Counted from the stretch's first letter, positions 10,914-23,612 are shown. The stretch is DNA of 64,000 bases from Candolleomyces eurysporus (GCA_027579435.1 JANBPK010001056.1:28402-92401), one strand, 5' to 3'. Numbers and translations are program-made. The notes: generated by a model not told the origin, from the sequence alone.

Positions 10914-12455
10914 CTGTCGGGTTATGTAAATAATCGGGACCAACAAGGACAAATACGGAGGACCCACTCCGTCGCTTAGATTGCTGATGATTGAGGAAAG
11001 TTCAAACTTGAAAGCAAAGTGCGCTGATATGGGTCGGGGAAGAGGAAAAGTTGCCCACCAGAACTCCCAGTGGTAAGTCTAATCGATAACAGTGTGTGGG
11101 CGTGTTGACTTTGGTTTGTCTTTAATAACTCACCACTTTCCCAGAGGTTTCCGGCGAATCCCATGGGAATCGGACAGGGTGAAGCAGGCCTCCGCAACCG
11201 TGACAGTAATATAAAGAGTCTGTCTTTTATCACTTATTACACAGGCTTGGTATACTCATTGCGCTGCGTTAGCGTTACGAGAGAGCCAGATTCCTCTCGA
11301 ATAGATGGAAGCCACCGGCATCAATCGAAATCGTGAGCCATTCAACAGCATTGTTGTTCACTGATATGGCGAGTTTTTGAATCCCAGAGACGTTGTATAT
11401 ATGAGTGTGGTAACGCTCGTAGCCTCTGGTGACGACTTTGCTTCTCTCAAAGGCCCAAGAAAGCCCTCGTTCACCCAACCTAGATCCATGGGTTGGTTCA
11501 TCACTCCTACCCCTCGTACTCCTCCTATTCCCCCTCCTAGCCTTCCTCCATCTCCTAATCCGGGATCCATTCCATTTGTATCCTCATGGCACGAGAGAAA
11601 GAAGGGAGAATTGGTTTAAAAGTCGTAATCGATGAGCGTCTTTCCGTACATTTCGCACTGCTAGGATGCGGCTCGTTCGATGATCAGGCAGAAATTAGCT
11701 TCTTATAGATGGGGTTAGGTATGTTCAGTTGCCCATCGACTTTAACATGATTAGCTCTCGAGTTCTGACAGCTGATCGTGCAGGATTGAAGTCCCTCAAA
11801 GTCGCAGACCCAGTCGGCCCGATATTCAAAAGCGTGGCTGAAATCCGCCCTGAAAAAAGCAATCTTTGATCCATTATGCTTGGTTTCATATTTAAACCAC
11901 GGGGTAACGGTATCGGAGGAAGGCCAAAGGACACTTTGACGATGGATCCACGTAATTAGGGGGACGCTAACATAGCCGAGGTTTCCATCGGATACCTTTG
12001 CCTTGCTCAATTTGTTCAATCAAGCCCTCCGCTTCACGGCGGGCTGCGAACCACGGTAGCTACTTCAAAGTGCAATGCTCGAGCCGAATGGCATTCACAT
12101 TTCGGCGGTCTCCTCGGATGTCTATCGGCTTTCCCTGCGATCTCACGAATTCTGCGGAGAGTCATGAGATTACTCAATTTTACGTCGAACANTTTTTCGA
12201 CCCTTTTCCTTGAATTTGACTAGCAAGCTCCATTGGAAATTCTCTGCCCTAGATCTGCATCGAAATTTCCGTTCTAGCCCTTGCTCACGACGTAACCTGT
12301 GGGTATTTATTCGTACCTCCTCGCCCATCTTTGAACTACCCATTCCTTCCTGGATCTTCCCCCTCAAAAAGTCGGTGTCTCTTCAGCACACTTATCAGTG
12401 ATTATCGCGTTAACGCCCACTTGAAACTCTGCAGCGTCGGCTCCAGCAAACGTTG
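10914..12455. other. Intergenic, with two unexplained minus-strand ORFs
   Basis: Divergent promoters of the genes at 8164 and 12456 must lie here. Two minus-strand open frames (12019-11684 and 11478-11275) have protein-like composition but no start context, splice partners or motif that I can support. The N at 12192 lies in this stretch beside a T run. Confidence 0.35.
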
Positions 12456-13741
12456 ATGGAAGGCTACAACAACAGCGGTCACCGTAGTCGTCAAGACGCG
12501 GGGCGTCCAATAATAGTGGGCTTCTCAGACACGAAGACAATACTCGATACGTTGGACTCCGAGGAGCGTACTCTACGCCTCCAGGAACTGGAATTTGAGC
12601 GCAAGAGACAAGAGCTTGAAGCACGAAGGCGTCAATTAGACGAAGTGAAGTCGCCCTTCTCCCAGGGCAACTTCTCCGCTGAGGAGGCTCAGCGACAGAA
12701 CCGCGGGCCTGAGGCAAGTATCTCTCCTAGTCTTGCCTAGTGAAAGTTGACTCACAAATGATTCCATCACAGAACGAACAGCCTGATCCAGCAACGACGA
12801 GCATCGTTCACACTTCCACTGCACAGCTCGGCCACGGTCACCAAGGCCACGATAGTACGGACCAGGGCGCGTTACACGTCGTCGGAGGTCTCAACGGCGA
12901 AGTGTCAGTCATCACCGATCCCGATGATACATTCGTCGCCGTGAAATTTCTCGGTAATTCCGCGTGTCAACTCTGCAAGAAGCAACGAGTCGAGTGTTAC
13001 CGCAAGCCTGACCTGCGATTCAGACCGCAACTGTGGACTTCCGACGGCGTCTCACCGAACCGCGAGGTATTGGACCTGCGCAAGTTCCATGTACGACTGA
13101 GGTGCGAGAATTGCATCAGGCATTCGACTTCACAGGTTAAATGCACGATGCCTGGGGGAGGAATCGGAGGGTTTCGCGTCAAGGAATGCATCCTGCAACC
13201 TGCCTCGGCCCAAACTCAAGACACCGACGCCGCTGCCACTGCTGCAGCTACAAGACACAGTGATGGCGGGGATCAAGCTTACGGGACGACGCAGCAATTG
13301 ATTTCGAGGACCGGGAGAGAAATAAAAGCGACCCTCAAACGTCGCATCGGCTCGCTAGACGACGACTCCAGCAGTGGCGTGGAAGCGGAGGCTGGTCTAG
13401 AGACAAAAGTCACTCCGAGTCGAAGTCTTCCAGGCCGCTCCTCATCTTCTTTCAATCCTTCGTTACCTCGTCTTGGCGGAGCCGACGTGCATGCAATCAA
13501 GCGAAAGAGACAGGAGCTCAGCGGAATGCTCCCTGGATCGTCCTCTTCTAAATCAGTTACTCCAAACATTGCAGGATCAGAGCCGAAGTCGAGCGGAGAA
13601 AAGATTGACATGGATATGATCAATCTACTCTACAAGAGCCAGGAAGAAATGCAAAAGTTGATCGAAAGACAGCAAGTGTCGATAGAAATCCAGCAAGCAG
13701 GCCAGCAGACTCTATTGAACCTGGCGATGCGGAGGTTGTAG
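12456..13741 (+). CDS. Cysteine-cluster, coiled-coil protein (Zn2Cys6-like)
   Basis: Two exons, 12456-12713 and 12773-13741, 408 aa, joined by a 59-nt intron with a GC donor (GCAAGT) and CAG acceptor, phase 0. Residues about 30-65 form a charged coiled coil (ERTLRLQELEFERKRQELEA). A six-cysteine set follows: C151-x2-C154-x6-C161, a long loop, then C197-x2-C200-x9-C210. This spacing resembles a fungal Zn2Cys6 binuclear cluster but with an unusually long middle loop (35 residues instead of 5-12). The C-terminal third is Ser-rich with basic patches and ends in a Gln-rich helix (residues about 370-408). It may be a DNA-binding protein or a product of a lineage-specific orphan family. DNA binding is inference, since the loop length departs from the known fold. 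Confidence 0.72.
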
Positions 13742-15213
13742 TGTGCAGGGGCTGAGCGCTGAGATGCGAGCTTGGATTGCCGTGACGAATCGGAGCCGAC
13801 TCGGAGAGTGATAGTAGGTCCGCTTCTGGTAGGCGACGAGTATGAACTCTCATACATACTTTGGTAATCTAGATATTGCACAATGTCACGTATTTTCTTG
13901 GTCAACGCGCGATTAAGGATTGAACGTTGAACGTTGAACTTCCAGAGAGCAGCTCGGAGGCAAAATTACTGATCCAGATTTCAGGCACCTAGTTCGAATT
14001 CGGTTGATGGCGCCCCTGGTCTTCGATGCGCCTTGTCTGCTCCGCTCGCATACAATGATCCGGGTTTTTGCTCAGTCGCCTCGTCGCATATCACAATTAC
14101 TGGACATGAAGGATGGTTAATCTCGGGCGGGGTACAATAACTTGAGACAAAGGATCCAAAGATAATCCTACTGTTGTTTTCACTGGCATAAAAACATTGC
14201 ATCTCCTTGACAACCCTGGTTCTCCTGACGATCACTAACACTCGGGCGCATGAGTCAGGAGTACGTCTATTCTCCGGGGTGTTCCTTGGTTCCATTTATA
14301 TCGCAACGCCCGCTGCCACACGACGTTATGGGCGGTGATCAACATCTTGTGGAGATATGGTGACGGTGTGACTAGTGGAAGATAAATAAGTATTAGTATA
14401 TGTTGTAAAAAAAAAAACAGCGCTAGTGCAGGGTAAAGAAGAAACGTTAAGTGACACACGGGCCGACATATCTTGCAATTGAGTGAAGCCCTGCTCTTCT
14501 CTTCTATGATCGAGCGCGGAGAAACGGCTCCTCGAGTTCGAGTGTGCTTTGCAAGTAGCACGAAGAACCTGTGGCAGTTTACCTTTTGTCTCCTCCATAC
14601 CAAGCAAACCCACCTACTTGACATCACTCAATGCTGGCATTGTACTAAGTGGCGCCGGAGCGTTTTGAGCACGAGGATGACAGTCATCTGGAATGCATCC
14701 CTGAGAATAGATACATCAGGGGATTGAATAAGTGTTCCTCATATATTGGTGTTGCCATCTTACCACCACATCCCTTGCCTTTGTCCTTTCCCTCCTTTCG
14801 TTCCTTTTGTTTCTCCTCGAATTTTCGTTCGGCACATGACATACACGCCTTCAGTTCGGAGTCCTCTTTCTGCCAGTACCTCCTCATTCTTTGGTAATGA
14901 AGAGCGAAGACAGTCCGCTCTTTCACCNTTCAATTTTCTCCCCGGATTCAAGTACTGCACTCGGTGAGTGCCAGCGATGCAACACGNTTTTTTAATCTAT
15001 ATATATTCTGGACAAGCTGGGGCGGGCATGCCGGGTGCGTCGGTCCATACCGGCCGGGATAACCGAGCCTTGCCTCCGTCCGAGCGTCATCGCACTGCAA
15101 CATTTGCTCTTGAACCCGAACTCCATCTCGTAGCTGAATTCGACCTTCTTTTCTACCTCAATACGCGACTGGAAAATATTTCAAACTGATTTGCTCAACA
15201 TGGCCTTTCAACA
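13742..15213. other. Intergenic region upstream of the ZZ-finger gene
   Basis: Only short open frames. It includes a small tandem of TTGAACG at 13920-13940, the Ns at 14928 and 14987, and an AT-rich TATATATA near 15000 that could belong to the promoter of the following gene. The first exon of that gene may lie here (see next entry). Confidence 0.4.
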
Positions 15214-18200
15214 GTGACGAGAGGCGAGAGAGATGTCGCCGAGGTTAACCCTCTTGCCGCAGTGCAAGAATTCTGCGAAATCAATGCAGAGCTGATCAGC
15301 TCTGGGCGTGGCAGGTCCAGGAACCTTCTCGAGCAAGCAGAAGACCAAAAATCCTTTGAGGAGACACTAAATGGCTTCAGTGAGAGGGGGAGAACAATAG
15401 TGAAGGGCCTGCAGAGCCTGGGTCAGATACATCCTTTCGTGGGGGGTGAGTTTCGACTTGATCTCGGGAGAGCTAATTACTGAGATGAGCGGTGTATCTA
15501 TAGTGGCCGTTGGAGCATTTGTCTTAGTGATAACGCTCGACATGACGCGGCGAGAAAATGACAGAAAAGTTATCGCTGTCAAAATGAAAATGCAAGAGCT
15601 CATGCTGGTGTTTTTCGAGTGCGTTTCTGCTCGTCTCCTTCATAGACGGAAAGCTTATCTCTGGTATGTAGGCTCCGACACGTACGCAGCTCCTCGGACC
15701 GAGCGGGGGATGGGATGACCATCTCGGAGCGTCTCCAGTCAGTCATGTACCAGATTGCCAGCGACATTAAAGCCTGTGGGTCTGCTTGCGACGCGTATCT
15801 CAAGAAAGGCTTCCTGAGTGCGTTCCTTTGTCTATTTACCTGCTCGAAATGATTACTCATGTATATTCTAGTGAAGACTGTCAAGTCTGGAGTATATGAA
15901 AACCGTCTAGCGGAATTCTGCGCTGTCTTTGATGACCACAAGAAAACTGTTGAGCTTGCGATGTCTGTTCATGTAGCCGTCGGCATGGACACTGCGAACG
16001 AGAAACTCGATCACCAGCAGGACCGCCTTAGGAGCATCGAGCGCAAACTCGACATGATTACCCTCTTCCGAAAGCTTGACACTCCCCGAGAAAAAGACAT
16101 CAATAAATTCATCGAGAGCCATGGCGGGGCCAGAGCATGTATCACCAACGACGAGCTCCTGGAAGAGCTCATCATCAAAAGCGGCGAACTTTCAGTAGCC
16201 AGGATCTCAGGCAAGGATAACGGGCGCAAGTCAAACGACCTACCGCAGATTAGGAAGAGGTTGTTCAAGGAGCTCCAGGAGGACATCGATGACACCTTCA
16301 AACGCAATATGGTGCTGTTTGAAAGGAAGCTGGAAATGCAAAACAAGCAATTGACGGACGCCCTGCACCAAGAGTCGAGCAACATCATCAGTACTCTCTT
16401 GTCAGGAGCTCATGACCGTATTATCGACCCCGTACGTTGGTTTCCTCTGACGTGCTCCAAAGTTACTGACTGTCGCCATAGGATCTTCAAAAAATCTGGA
16501 AAGACATGGTTAGTCTGCTTCCTTTCTAAGCCATCCGTTCGACCCCGGCTGAATGAACGATTACAGGGCTGGAAAGGCAGCGTGAAAGCACGACACTTCG
16601 TCCTCGCTCTTCACGACTACTACACCGACCTTTTGAACAGACAGACGTCACATCCCGGCAAATTCGACCGTTCCTCAATATCGCCACTCCCATCGCCTGC
16701 ACCGAGGTCACCTTTATCTCCCACCCCTTCAACTGCCAGGTCCTCCTCTTTCTCTATCAAGAAGCGTCCAGATGACCGATGGGCACTCGCTTATATCAAC
16801 GCTGCCTATGTCCAGCCAATTCTCGAAGCTGTGGATGACGATGGTACTGGGTTTGTTAGTGTGAAGGAGGTCAATACTTTCGTTGAATCACGGCCCGAAG
16901 GATGGAGGTTCGTTGATTTCTGGTCTTTCTGTACGGATTCCTTGCTTACTGCTGCGACCTTTCGGTAGCCTTCCGACGTGGATAGCCTTCTGGGCAGTAG
17001 GCTGGCAAGCCAGCATCTCAAAATACAAAAGCCAGATCTACTCCCTCATTCAAACCATGTTCCAAATCCTCGAACACGTCCTGCCATCGAACCGACGCGC
17101 CATTGATGAATACCTTTTCCACGCATCGTTCTGGCGGATCGAGCTCCTACTTCGCTCGACTCGTTCCATCAATTTCAAGATCATGTCTGATCCGGATCTC
17201 GCGAGGTTCACAGAGTCATATTCGGTTGCAGAGGAAGAGAGGATTGACGGCAATTTGAAGGACGTTGCGTATGAGTTAGATACTCCAGCTACGGTCTCGC
17301 TTGTGACGGGCGAAGGCCGCATCGAAAGAGTGAGTGATTGTTCAAGTTGCGCTCGCCTTATCGACTTTAGATGCTGAGAACTGTTTCTAGTACATCTTCC
17401 CGCTCATTTACCTGCTGCTCAAGAGACATTTAGAAGTCTTGAAACTGGCATGCAAGCATGTGCTGGACACAGAGGAGCTTGCAACGCTGAACGAGTCCCT
17501 GGTATCCGTTCTCTTGACTGTCGACGACCGAATTCAAAATCTTGAAGGTACGACGTCCGCTCTAGATCTGCTGTGCAGAACACGTTTTTGATTTGTCTGG
17601 CAGCCGTATTTAAGCAAACACACCTGGACGTGCAAGGGCGCTTTGGAAATTTCGCATTTGGCTTGGTAAACCGCCTTCTCTCGTCTGCGGTTTCTTCTGA
17701 TCTAATCGTCTCATCTAGTTTCAACTGTCCTATGGAGACATTCGCAGAGTACCCATTCAGAATACCTTGGGGACATGGGTTGATGAAGACGAGAACGCTA
17801 CTGGTCAGAAAGAGGTTTTGACACTGGAATCCATCAAGGCAGGGCTGCAAGAATCATCTTGCGAAATCCTGAAATACGGTATTCAAGATGCCTTCCACGC
17901 CACCGACTACTACGAATTCGAACTCCATCGATTACGCGCCAGTCCCAACCCAATCCAGGGCACATGGACCGGGCACTGCTCTCGACGTGAGGGGGAGGAG
18001 AACGTGACCTTCCTCGTCAGGGTCTCGTTCAAACTATCCTTCGATCGCAAGACGCTCCTCGGCAAGGGTGAAGACTATTCTTCGACCTTCAACTTCTCTG
18101 GGACCACTTCCCGCGGCAAGGGCGGGTACGATTTCACGTTCGCCATAACAGACGACGACGGAGGTCTCTGTAGAACGTGTACGGGCACGTTAAGCCTTGC

Positions 18201-19587
18201 CACCGATACCATAACCGCCACGTGGTCGGATCGACGGAAGAAAGACAACCCTGACGAAGTTGACTATCAGTCTTTTATCCTCCGACGTACACCCCCGTTC
18301 CTCTATCGTTACCGGTATAAGCAACACGAGTTCTCCGAGGATCCTGTTCGTGCACGGTGGTCCTTCGCCTGCAATGCAGTGCTTCACCAGGTTCAGGCGA
18401 AGATGTGGTCCAGACAGTTCTTCGAGCGGAGGTTCAACGACAGGAAGCGGTTTGTGGAGTTGTCTGTGAGGGATCTGGTTGTTTCCATGGGGCTTACACC
18501 TCAGAACCCTTTGTCGACGGCGGAGAAGCAAGAATTGGATTATCTGCGGCGTGATCTTGACCCATCAGAGGCACGGTTTTACCATGCACTTGCTACTTTC
18601 GAGATCCAAAAGCTGCCTTGGCATCCGTAAGTTCTACTTATTCCCCTCTTGTACTCATCCCTCACACCTTCTCTCTTCGATACAGAGCCTGGGGCTGCGA
18701 TTGGTGCGAACGCCGAATAACAAAATGCCGAATCATGTGCCTTCACTGCATGTCCGACGATCTCTCTGACAACATTGACCTATGCGGGGTCTGCATGGAC
18801 AGAATGCCAACCAAACGGGGGTTCAGCCACGACGTCTCGCATCCGATGGTGAAAGTGGAGCAGACGTTGCACGATTTCCACTTCTCTCGCGTCGTGGAAG
18901 CGGCCAAGTCTACACTAGAGAGGGCCAAAGGGTTGCTGCGAAACGTTGAGTCGGCACTGCGTGGCGAAGATTCGGCCGCTTTTGCTTTGACAAGCCCAAG
19001 GAGTTCGAGGGGGTCTGGATCGACCGGAGCAGAACCTATGGACCCTAAGGACCTCATCGCTTGTGCCTGTTGCAGAAGGCCAGTGACGACGCCGTGCTGG
19101 GCCTGTGTGACGTGCAGTGAGTATTCATTCTAGACAATTGCGCTTGATCTTTTCTCAACTGAATCTGGTAGCTCGCGATACTTTCGTATGCCAGGAATGC
19201 GACCGAAAAAGGTTACCTGCACTGCTAGACGGTCCATCTCCCAGCCATATGACTTCTCACCCGCTAGTTCGGATACGAGACAGTTCTATTGCAGGGCAAA
19301 ACGCAACGACTGAAGAGAAATTAGCGGCGCTGCAGCAACGTCTTGTCAACCTCGAGCATAAAGTGGCTGATGGTCTCTCCGCTATCGACACCAAAGTGGA
19401 AGAGCGCCTGACGAAACTGGAGGCCAAGATGGACCATCGGTTTTCGGTGTTCGAGGCAACGGCAGAGGCGAGGTTTGATACGTTGGAAGCCTTGCTACGA
19501 CAGGTCGTGGCTCAAACTTCCGCCCTCCCATCGATGTATGGTCAGGTTGTCAGGGAGCATGTTAAAAGTGTATATTTTGGGAAGTGA
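15214..19587 (+). CDS. EF-hand and ZZ-type zinc-finger protein
   Basis: Twelve exons in phase: 15214-15445, 15504-15618, 15672-15817, 15872-16431, 16482-16508, 16567-16907, 16969-17329, 17391-17547, 17604-17665, 17719-18626, 18686-19116, 19172-19587; about 1250 aa. No in-frame ATG exists at the 5' end, so a first coding exon is missing and probably sits upstream. The N-terminal 150 residues resemble the helical N-terminal domains common in agaricomycete STAND-type proteins. The conserved block KGSVKARHFVLALHDYY follows at about 363. An EF-hand loop DDDGTGFVSVKE lies at about 450-461 with Ca ligands in place. A ZZ-type finger (CxxC sets, IDLCGVC, HDVSH) lies near 973-1025, and a second Cys set (CACC, CWAC, CQEC) near 1095-1130. 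A long coiled coil closes the protein. Known as a large agaricomycete family without defined function; calcium-regulated scaffolding is inference. Its last exon is duplicated as a relic at 23708. Confidence 0.85.
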
Positions 19588-19829
19588 AGCGCGCCGTAAA
19601 TATAATACAACCGTGTTTGTATAGACTGTTTTGAACATTCCTTGACAGGAGTAGGAAAGACCGTAGTAGGCGAAACGTTCTCGAGATAATGGTATTATCA
19701 GTACAAAGAAAAAGTTCAAGAGCAGAAATATGTAAACAAAAAAAACAACCTCTTGAGAAAGTACACTTGAACATGGGCTATTTTTGCTAGCATCACAATC
19801 CATGAATCCTGCCGCACCACCCTTAATCA

Positions 19830-20523
19830 TTAATCAAGATTCACTCCGTCGAGAATGGGTGCGAATGGATCAGGTTGAGCAGGGTTCGAGTCATACTCCG
19901 TCAAGTTCCTCGCATAGTCCACGAGTTCTGGGTCGAAGTGAACTCTGGCGAACTCTGCAGCGAGGTCGAGGCCTGAAGTGATACCAGCCGAACTCCATAT
20001 CTTCCCGTCTCTCACAAATCTCTTGTCCCCAACCCATTTAACTTTCCTATTCAAACCCCTCGTCTCGACCAAATACTTGAGTGCGACCTTGTTGCTTGCT
20101 ACACGGACGCCGTCGAGAAGTCCGGATTGAGCGAGGTAAATGGAGCCGGTGCAAACGGTGAGCAACCCTTTGAGGGTCGAAAAGCGTTCGTGGATGAAGG
20201 AAGAGCATTTCTCAGAAAGTCGTGCAGATAGTGCGGGACCGGGGATGAGCAGGTAATCGAGGGGGGGGACAACTGGTGAAGTTCACAGTGGGGATGTGTG
20301 GGGGACCAGCCGATCCAGAGACTGGGTTGAGGTTGCCCTCGGATGAGATGTAGTGCCAGTTGATTATGGGGGCCTTGGCACGTAGCGACTCTGTGGCGGC
20401 CGGCATCTGCATCATAGCATGGCTATGGCTGTTGATGTAGTCGACTGAGCCAACTGCATCGAGCCATTGATACCCTGGGATCAGGAGGACTCCGAAAGTG
20501 ATGTTTTTGGGGGAGAAAAGCAT
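19830..20523 (-). CDS. DJ-1/PfpI family protein, copy A
   Basis: Single exon, 230 aa if one C is removed from the C8 run (plus strand G8 at 20261-20268); as written, the frame breaks there. The paralog at 24224 has six C plus an N at this point, which also restores to the uninterrupted frame when the N is removed. Features of the glutamine-amidotransferase-like DJ-1/PfpI fold: VLLIPGYQWLDAVG near the N-terminus and the nucleophile elbow LTVCTGS with Cys, followed by GLLDG. This arrangement is closest to isonitrile hydratase/AraC-type PfpI branches. SAGITSGLDLAAEF near the C-terminus is also typical of the branch. Substrate unknown; glyoxalase, chaperone or isonitrile hydratase activity cannot be told apart. 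The start at 20523 gives MLFSPKNITF. No signal peptide is seen. Confidence 0.82.
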
Positions 20524-21192
20524 GATGGTTTTTGGTGCGTAACCCGTCAAGTACCAGCACCCTTTTATATGCCGTGAAAAAAGATCCAGTCAAAGGGGTT
20601 TTTCGGAACTCATGTTCCCACTGCCCATAAGGGACGAGGTGGGCTGCGCACGAGTCGTAATGAAAGCGAATAAGGATGGGTCAAGTGACTTCGAGCATAC
20701 GCCATTTGAGAAGCGACATGGACATGAGACTTCGATTTCCATCAGATGGTGTCCGATGTTTCAAGGGGATAATTGGGGGATAATGGGGAATAGGTGCGTC
20801 GACGTGCAGCAATGGATATTCGGAAGCGCTACTCGCGCCTGGTTAACCCTTTGAAGATGCGATGAGTTGGAAACCGGACTCTGCGAAAGTTGATATCTTC
20901 CTCCCCGATCGAGGGAGTGAGTGACCCACCCAGAGGAGCATGGGAGGTACTTCGCCTCCTGTTGTCATAGAAAAGCGTGGTTGCGGATCACGTTCGTCAG
21001 AACCGCAGCAGACATTGACATGCTCCGGGAGGTACCAGCACGAAAATGGCCGGTAGTCTCGATAACTTGAAGAACAATTGACCAAAGGTCACAACAAAGG
21101 AGAGTGCGACGGCAGTCCCCTTTAGAAACGACAGGTTGAGCTTTAAGACGCCATGTCTGAATTCTTTCCCGCTTATCTGGAGCTCAATATAC
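20524..21192. other. Spacer of duplication unit 1
   Basis: Between DJ-1 copy A and the F-box gene. It is homologous to part of 24919-25907 in unit 2. No coding signal. Confidence 0.5.
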
Positions 21193-23135
21193 TCATAGGC
21201 TGGAAAGGGCTGATGGCTGAAGCCGATGAGTCTGGACAATAGACTTCCAGATATCGTCATCCAATTCTTGAGTCCCGCGGGTTAGAATACAATCAGCTGA
21301 TACGTCCTGCAAAGACATGAGGAAACGGATATTCACCCTGAATTTGAGGATATCGAACAACTGCGATGATATCCCAATGGTACTGCCACCTAGAGCAAGT
21401 TGAACACGCACGAACACTGGCGATAAGCGGTGCTTTCCAGTTGTCAAGGAGAAGTTCAGCTCGCTTTCGAAAACGAAAGATAAACCCCATCGGGATTGGC
21501 TCCTGAGGATTGGCAAGTTCGCGGAGGAAGTACGGAATGCCACTACTCTAGAAATGAAATTGAGCTGCTGAGTACTGGGAAAGGAACGAAACGTGAGCTT
21601 ACAATCAAAGCTTGAAGATCCAGCTTGCTGAAATCCTGTCGTTCCAGAGCGTTCAAAGTCCGGTGTAAGGACAAGAGAAGAGTAATCCGTTTGAATTGCC
21701 TTTCTTCGCTCCGTATCCAAACGGGATACCGTTCAAGCGTGCGACTCCACCGCGTGAAGAGATTCATCATGGAGTGAAAGCCTTCGGGAGGTGTAATCGG
21801 GTTGTCCGGATTCGCGAGCCACCGCTGAAGGTTTGGTAAAACCAAGGAATCTCCAATGATGGGCGGGAGCTGAAGGATTAGGCGCAGCTCTTCCAGTCGT
21901 CGACCCTGGCCATGCAAAGTTGGACCTTCCATCCTCTCCTGCATCAGGTGCTTGAGCGCTTCTGGAATCCCATTATCATCTCTTCCTGCCACTGATTCTA
22001 TGAGGAACAAAGTCAGGATCTTGAGTTTTGGCAACACGAAGGAGCCGGGGCGATTGGCACAAGGAACAAGCTCCAGCAAGTGCTCCTTTGCCATGACTTG
22101 TATCGCCAGCTCTGTGAGATTGGGACATAAGGACAACATGGTCCGGAAGGCGTCCACTTGATCACCCGCCCTGTTCAAAATCAAACGGTCGAGAGAGCAG
22201 CCCGACCTGCGAATCAGTCGGATGATGGTGCCGTACACGGCGGGGAAGTCCCTGTGCCCCCAGCGTATGTCTAAGTCACGCAGCATGGGTAAGGTTAACT
22301 GATCCAGGTGCTGTTGAATGAGGAGTACCGCGATAGAAAAGCCAAATCGCAAGGTGTGAATGTTGGTGGCTGATAGGATATGGGAAGGAAATTGGTCGGT
22401 GTCAGTCACAAAGCAAACAATTACTCGAAGTTCCCTGGATTGGGAGTCGGCCAACTTCTTGTAGTGGTCTCCGGTGTGATCACGGAAGGTCTCGAGTTGG
22501 GCCCATGGGAGGTTGAGTGCGGGGGTAGGAGCTCTAAGCGTTACATGCCGAAGTCGGGGAGCGAATGAGAAGCAGTCGATAGGGCCACTCCAGTCACCGG
22601 ACTCTATTGGCCCGGAGAGGACGAGCTCTAGCTTTGACAGCAAGAGCAAATTATCCTGGATGGGAGCAAGGGCGCCCACTGCATCCAACGGCACAGAGAG
22701 ACCGATCTCTTGCCAGCGATGGGATTCTTCGACAAGCACCGAAAGGGCAGTCAGAAGACAGGCCCGAGTACTGTCAAGAAACGCTGGACTCCGAGCAAAA
22801 TTCTCGTAATCCAGGTGGAATGATATGGGGAGGGTTCCTGAGCGATGTAGGCGTTCTTGAAGCCATTTCTTGAGATTAGCGGTCTCCGCAGAGGGCACTC
22901 TTCGGGCTGGGATGGTAATTTGAGGGATCCTCGTCCATAGTTGTGGGGAAGCCATGACAGTGGACCTCCATCGTCTACACACCAGACGCAGGTTGTCTAG
23001 ATGTTCGTGCCCGACGAAATAGAAGATGCGCTGCCAAAGTTCAGCTGGAAGGTATATGGGCTCGTATTTCTCGTCGTCAGGTCGCACTTTCGAACGGCTG
23101 GGTCCCCTCTTGAAAAGAGAACGACCTGGTTTCAT
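21193..23135 (-). CDS. F-box protein with LRR-like repeats, copy A
   Basis: Three exons, 23135-21603, 21547-21337 and 21266-21193, phases closing exactly; 605 aa. The F-box is at residues about 28-70 (YLPAELWQRIFYFVGHEHL, then LRLVCRRWRS with the usual Val-Cys-Arg-x-Trp core). The rest shows irregular LRR-like helices and strands (LPMLRDLDIRWG, CPNLTELAIQ, LPKLKILTLFL), the common architecture of agaricomycete F-box proteins. As an F-box protein it is expected to link substrates to an SCF ubiquitin ligase through Skp1; the substrate is unknown. The last exon encodes a short conserved tail that is also preserved in the decayed copy at 25908-27836, supporting the splice model. Lies in duplication unit 1 next to a DJ-1 gene in the same orientation. 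Confidence 0.86.
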
Positions 23136-23469
23136 AGATACTGAGGCCCTGGAAGAGGTTGCTGACGGTGGCGTTGAGGAAAGATTCGGAGTTTGAACAC
23201 TGTACCCTTACATCATATTCTTGCGGCAATTATCTGTCAGGACATAGAGACCATCAAGGCTGAGAACACAAGTCAGAGGCGTCTTCGCTTTACATTTGTA
23301 TCGTCATGCAGCCAGGTACAGGTAGAAAGTATAGGGATCCAAAGGTGCTTGAACGTCGAAGGTGGGAAATGGACTTGCATTTATCCTTCCTTACTGGTGC
23401 TATATGCTCCCCCGCTGCGCTTCCACGGCTCATATATCATACCTGGTAGGGCAATTCCATGGACTATGG
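23136..23469. other. Upstream region of F-box copy A
   Basis: Presumed promoter and 5' flank. It shares CATCATATTCTTG with the matching region of unit 2 (about 27900). No gene. Confidence 0.45.
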
Positions 23470-23612
23470 AGAGAAACATCGCCCAACTCACCACTCAGTT
23501 AACCTCCGACACAGTCCTAGCCTATGGACCTGCTATCAACATGGACTCAATCAAAAACGTCCATTCCGGCTGTCCCTGCTCTCCACAACTCGAGTGTAAC
23601 GCCCTGATTCCA
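23470..23612 (-). pseudogene. Relic of the PRP43 3' end
   Basis: Read on the minus strand it gives ALHSSCG-EQGQPEW and then decayed sequence. This matches the PRP43 OB-fold segment VALHPSCGLEGQPEW encoded near 28560-28610. The plus-strand words CTCACCACTCAG and CTCCGACACAGTCCTA are shared with 28490-28530. Frames are broken and the flanking exons are absent, so it is a non-functional fragment left at the edge of duplication unit 1. Confidence 0.85.

Larger units (their letters stand above)
19150..23612. repeat. Tandem segmental duplication, unit 1
   Basis: Carries the 3' end of the ZZ-finger gene, DJ-1/PfpI copy A, F-box copy A, and a decayed 3' end of the PRP43 gene. The same order recurs in unit 2 (about 23690-28615). 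Spacers align too: the words TGCGTCGACG and CGAGAAGCG recur in both DJ-1/F-box spacers, and CATCATATTCTTG recurs upstream of both F-box starts. Confidence 0.85.

Noticed and set aside
11684..12019. 111-aa minus-strand ORF
   Set aside because: Protein-like in places, but no convincing start, splice partner or family; kept only as a note in the intergenic entry.
20255..20275. Programmed frameshift in DJ-1 copy A at the homopolymer
   Set aside because: The same +1 pattern occurs at unrelated genes and at N-marked runs, so a base-calling error is the simpler explanation.
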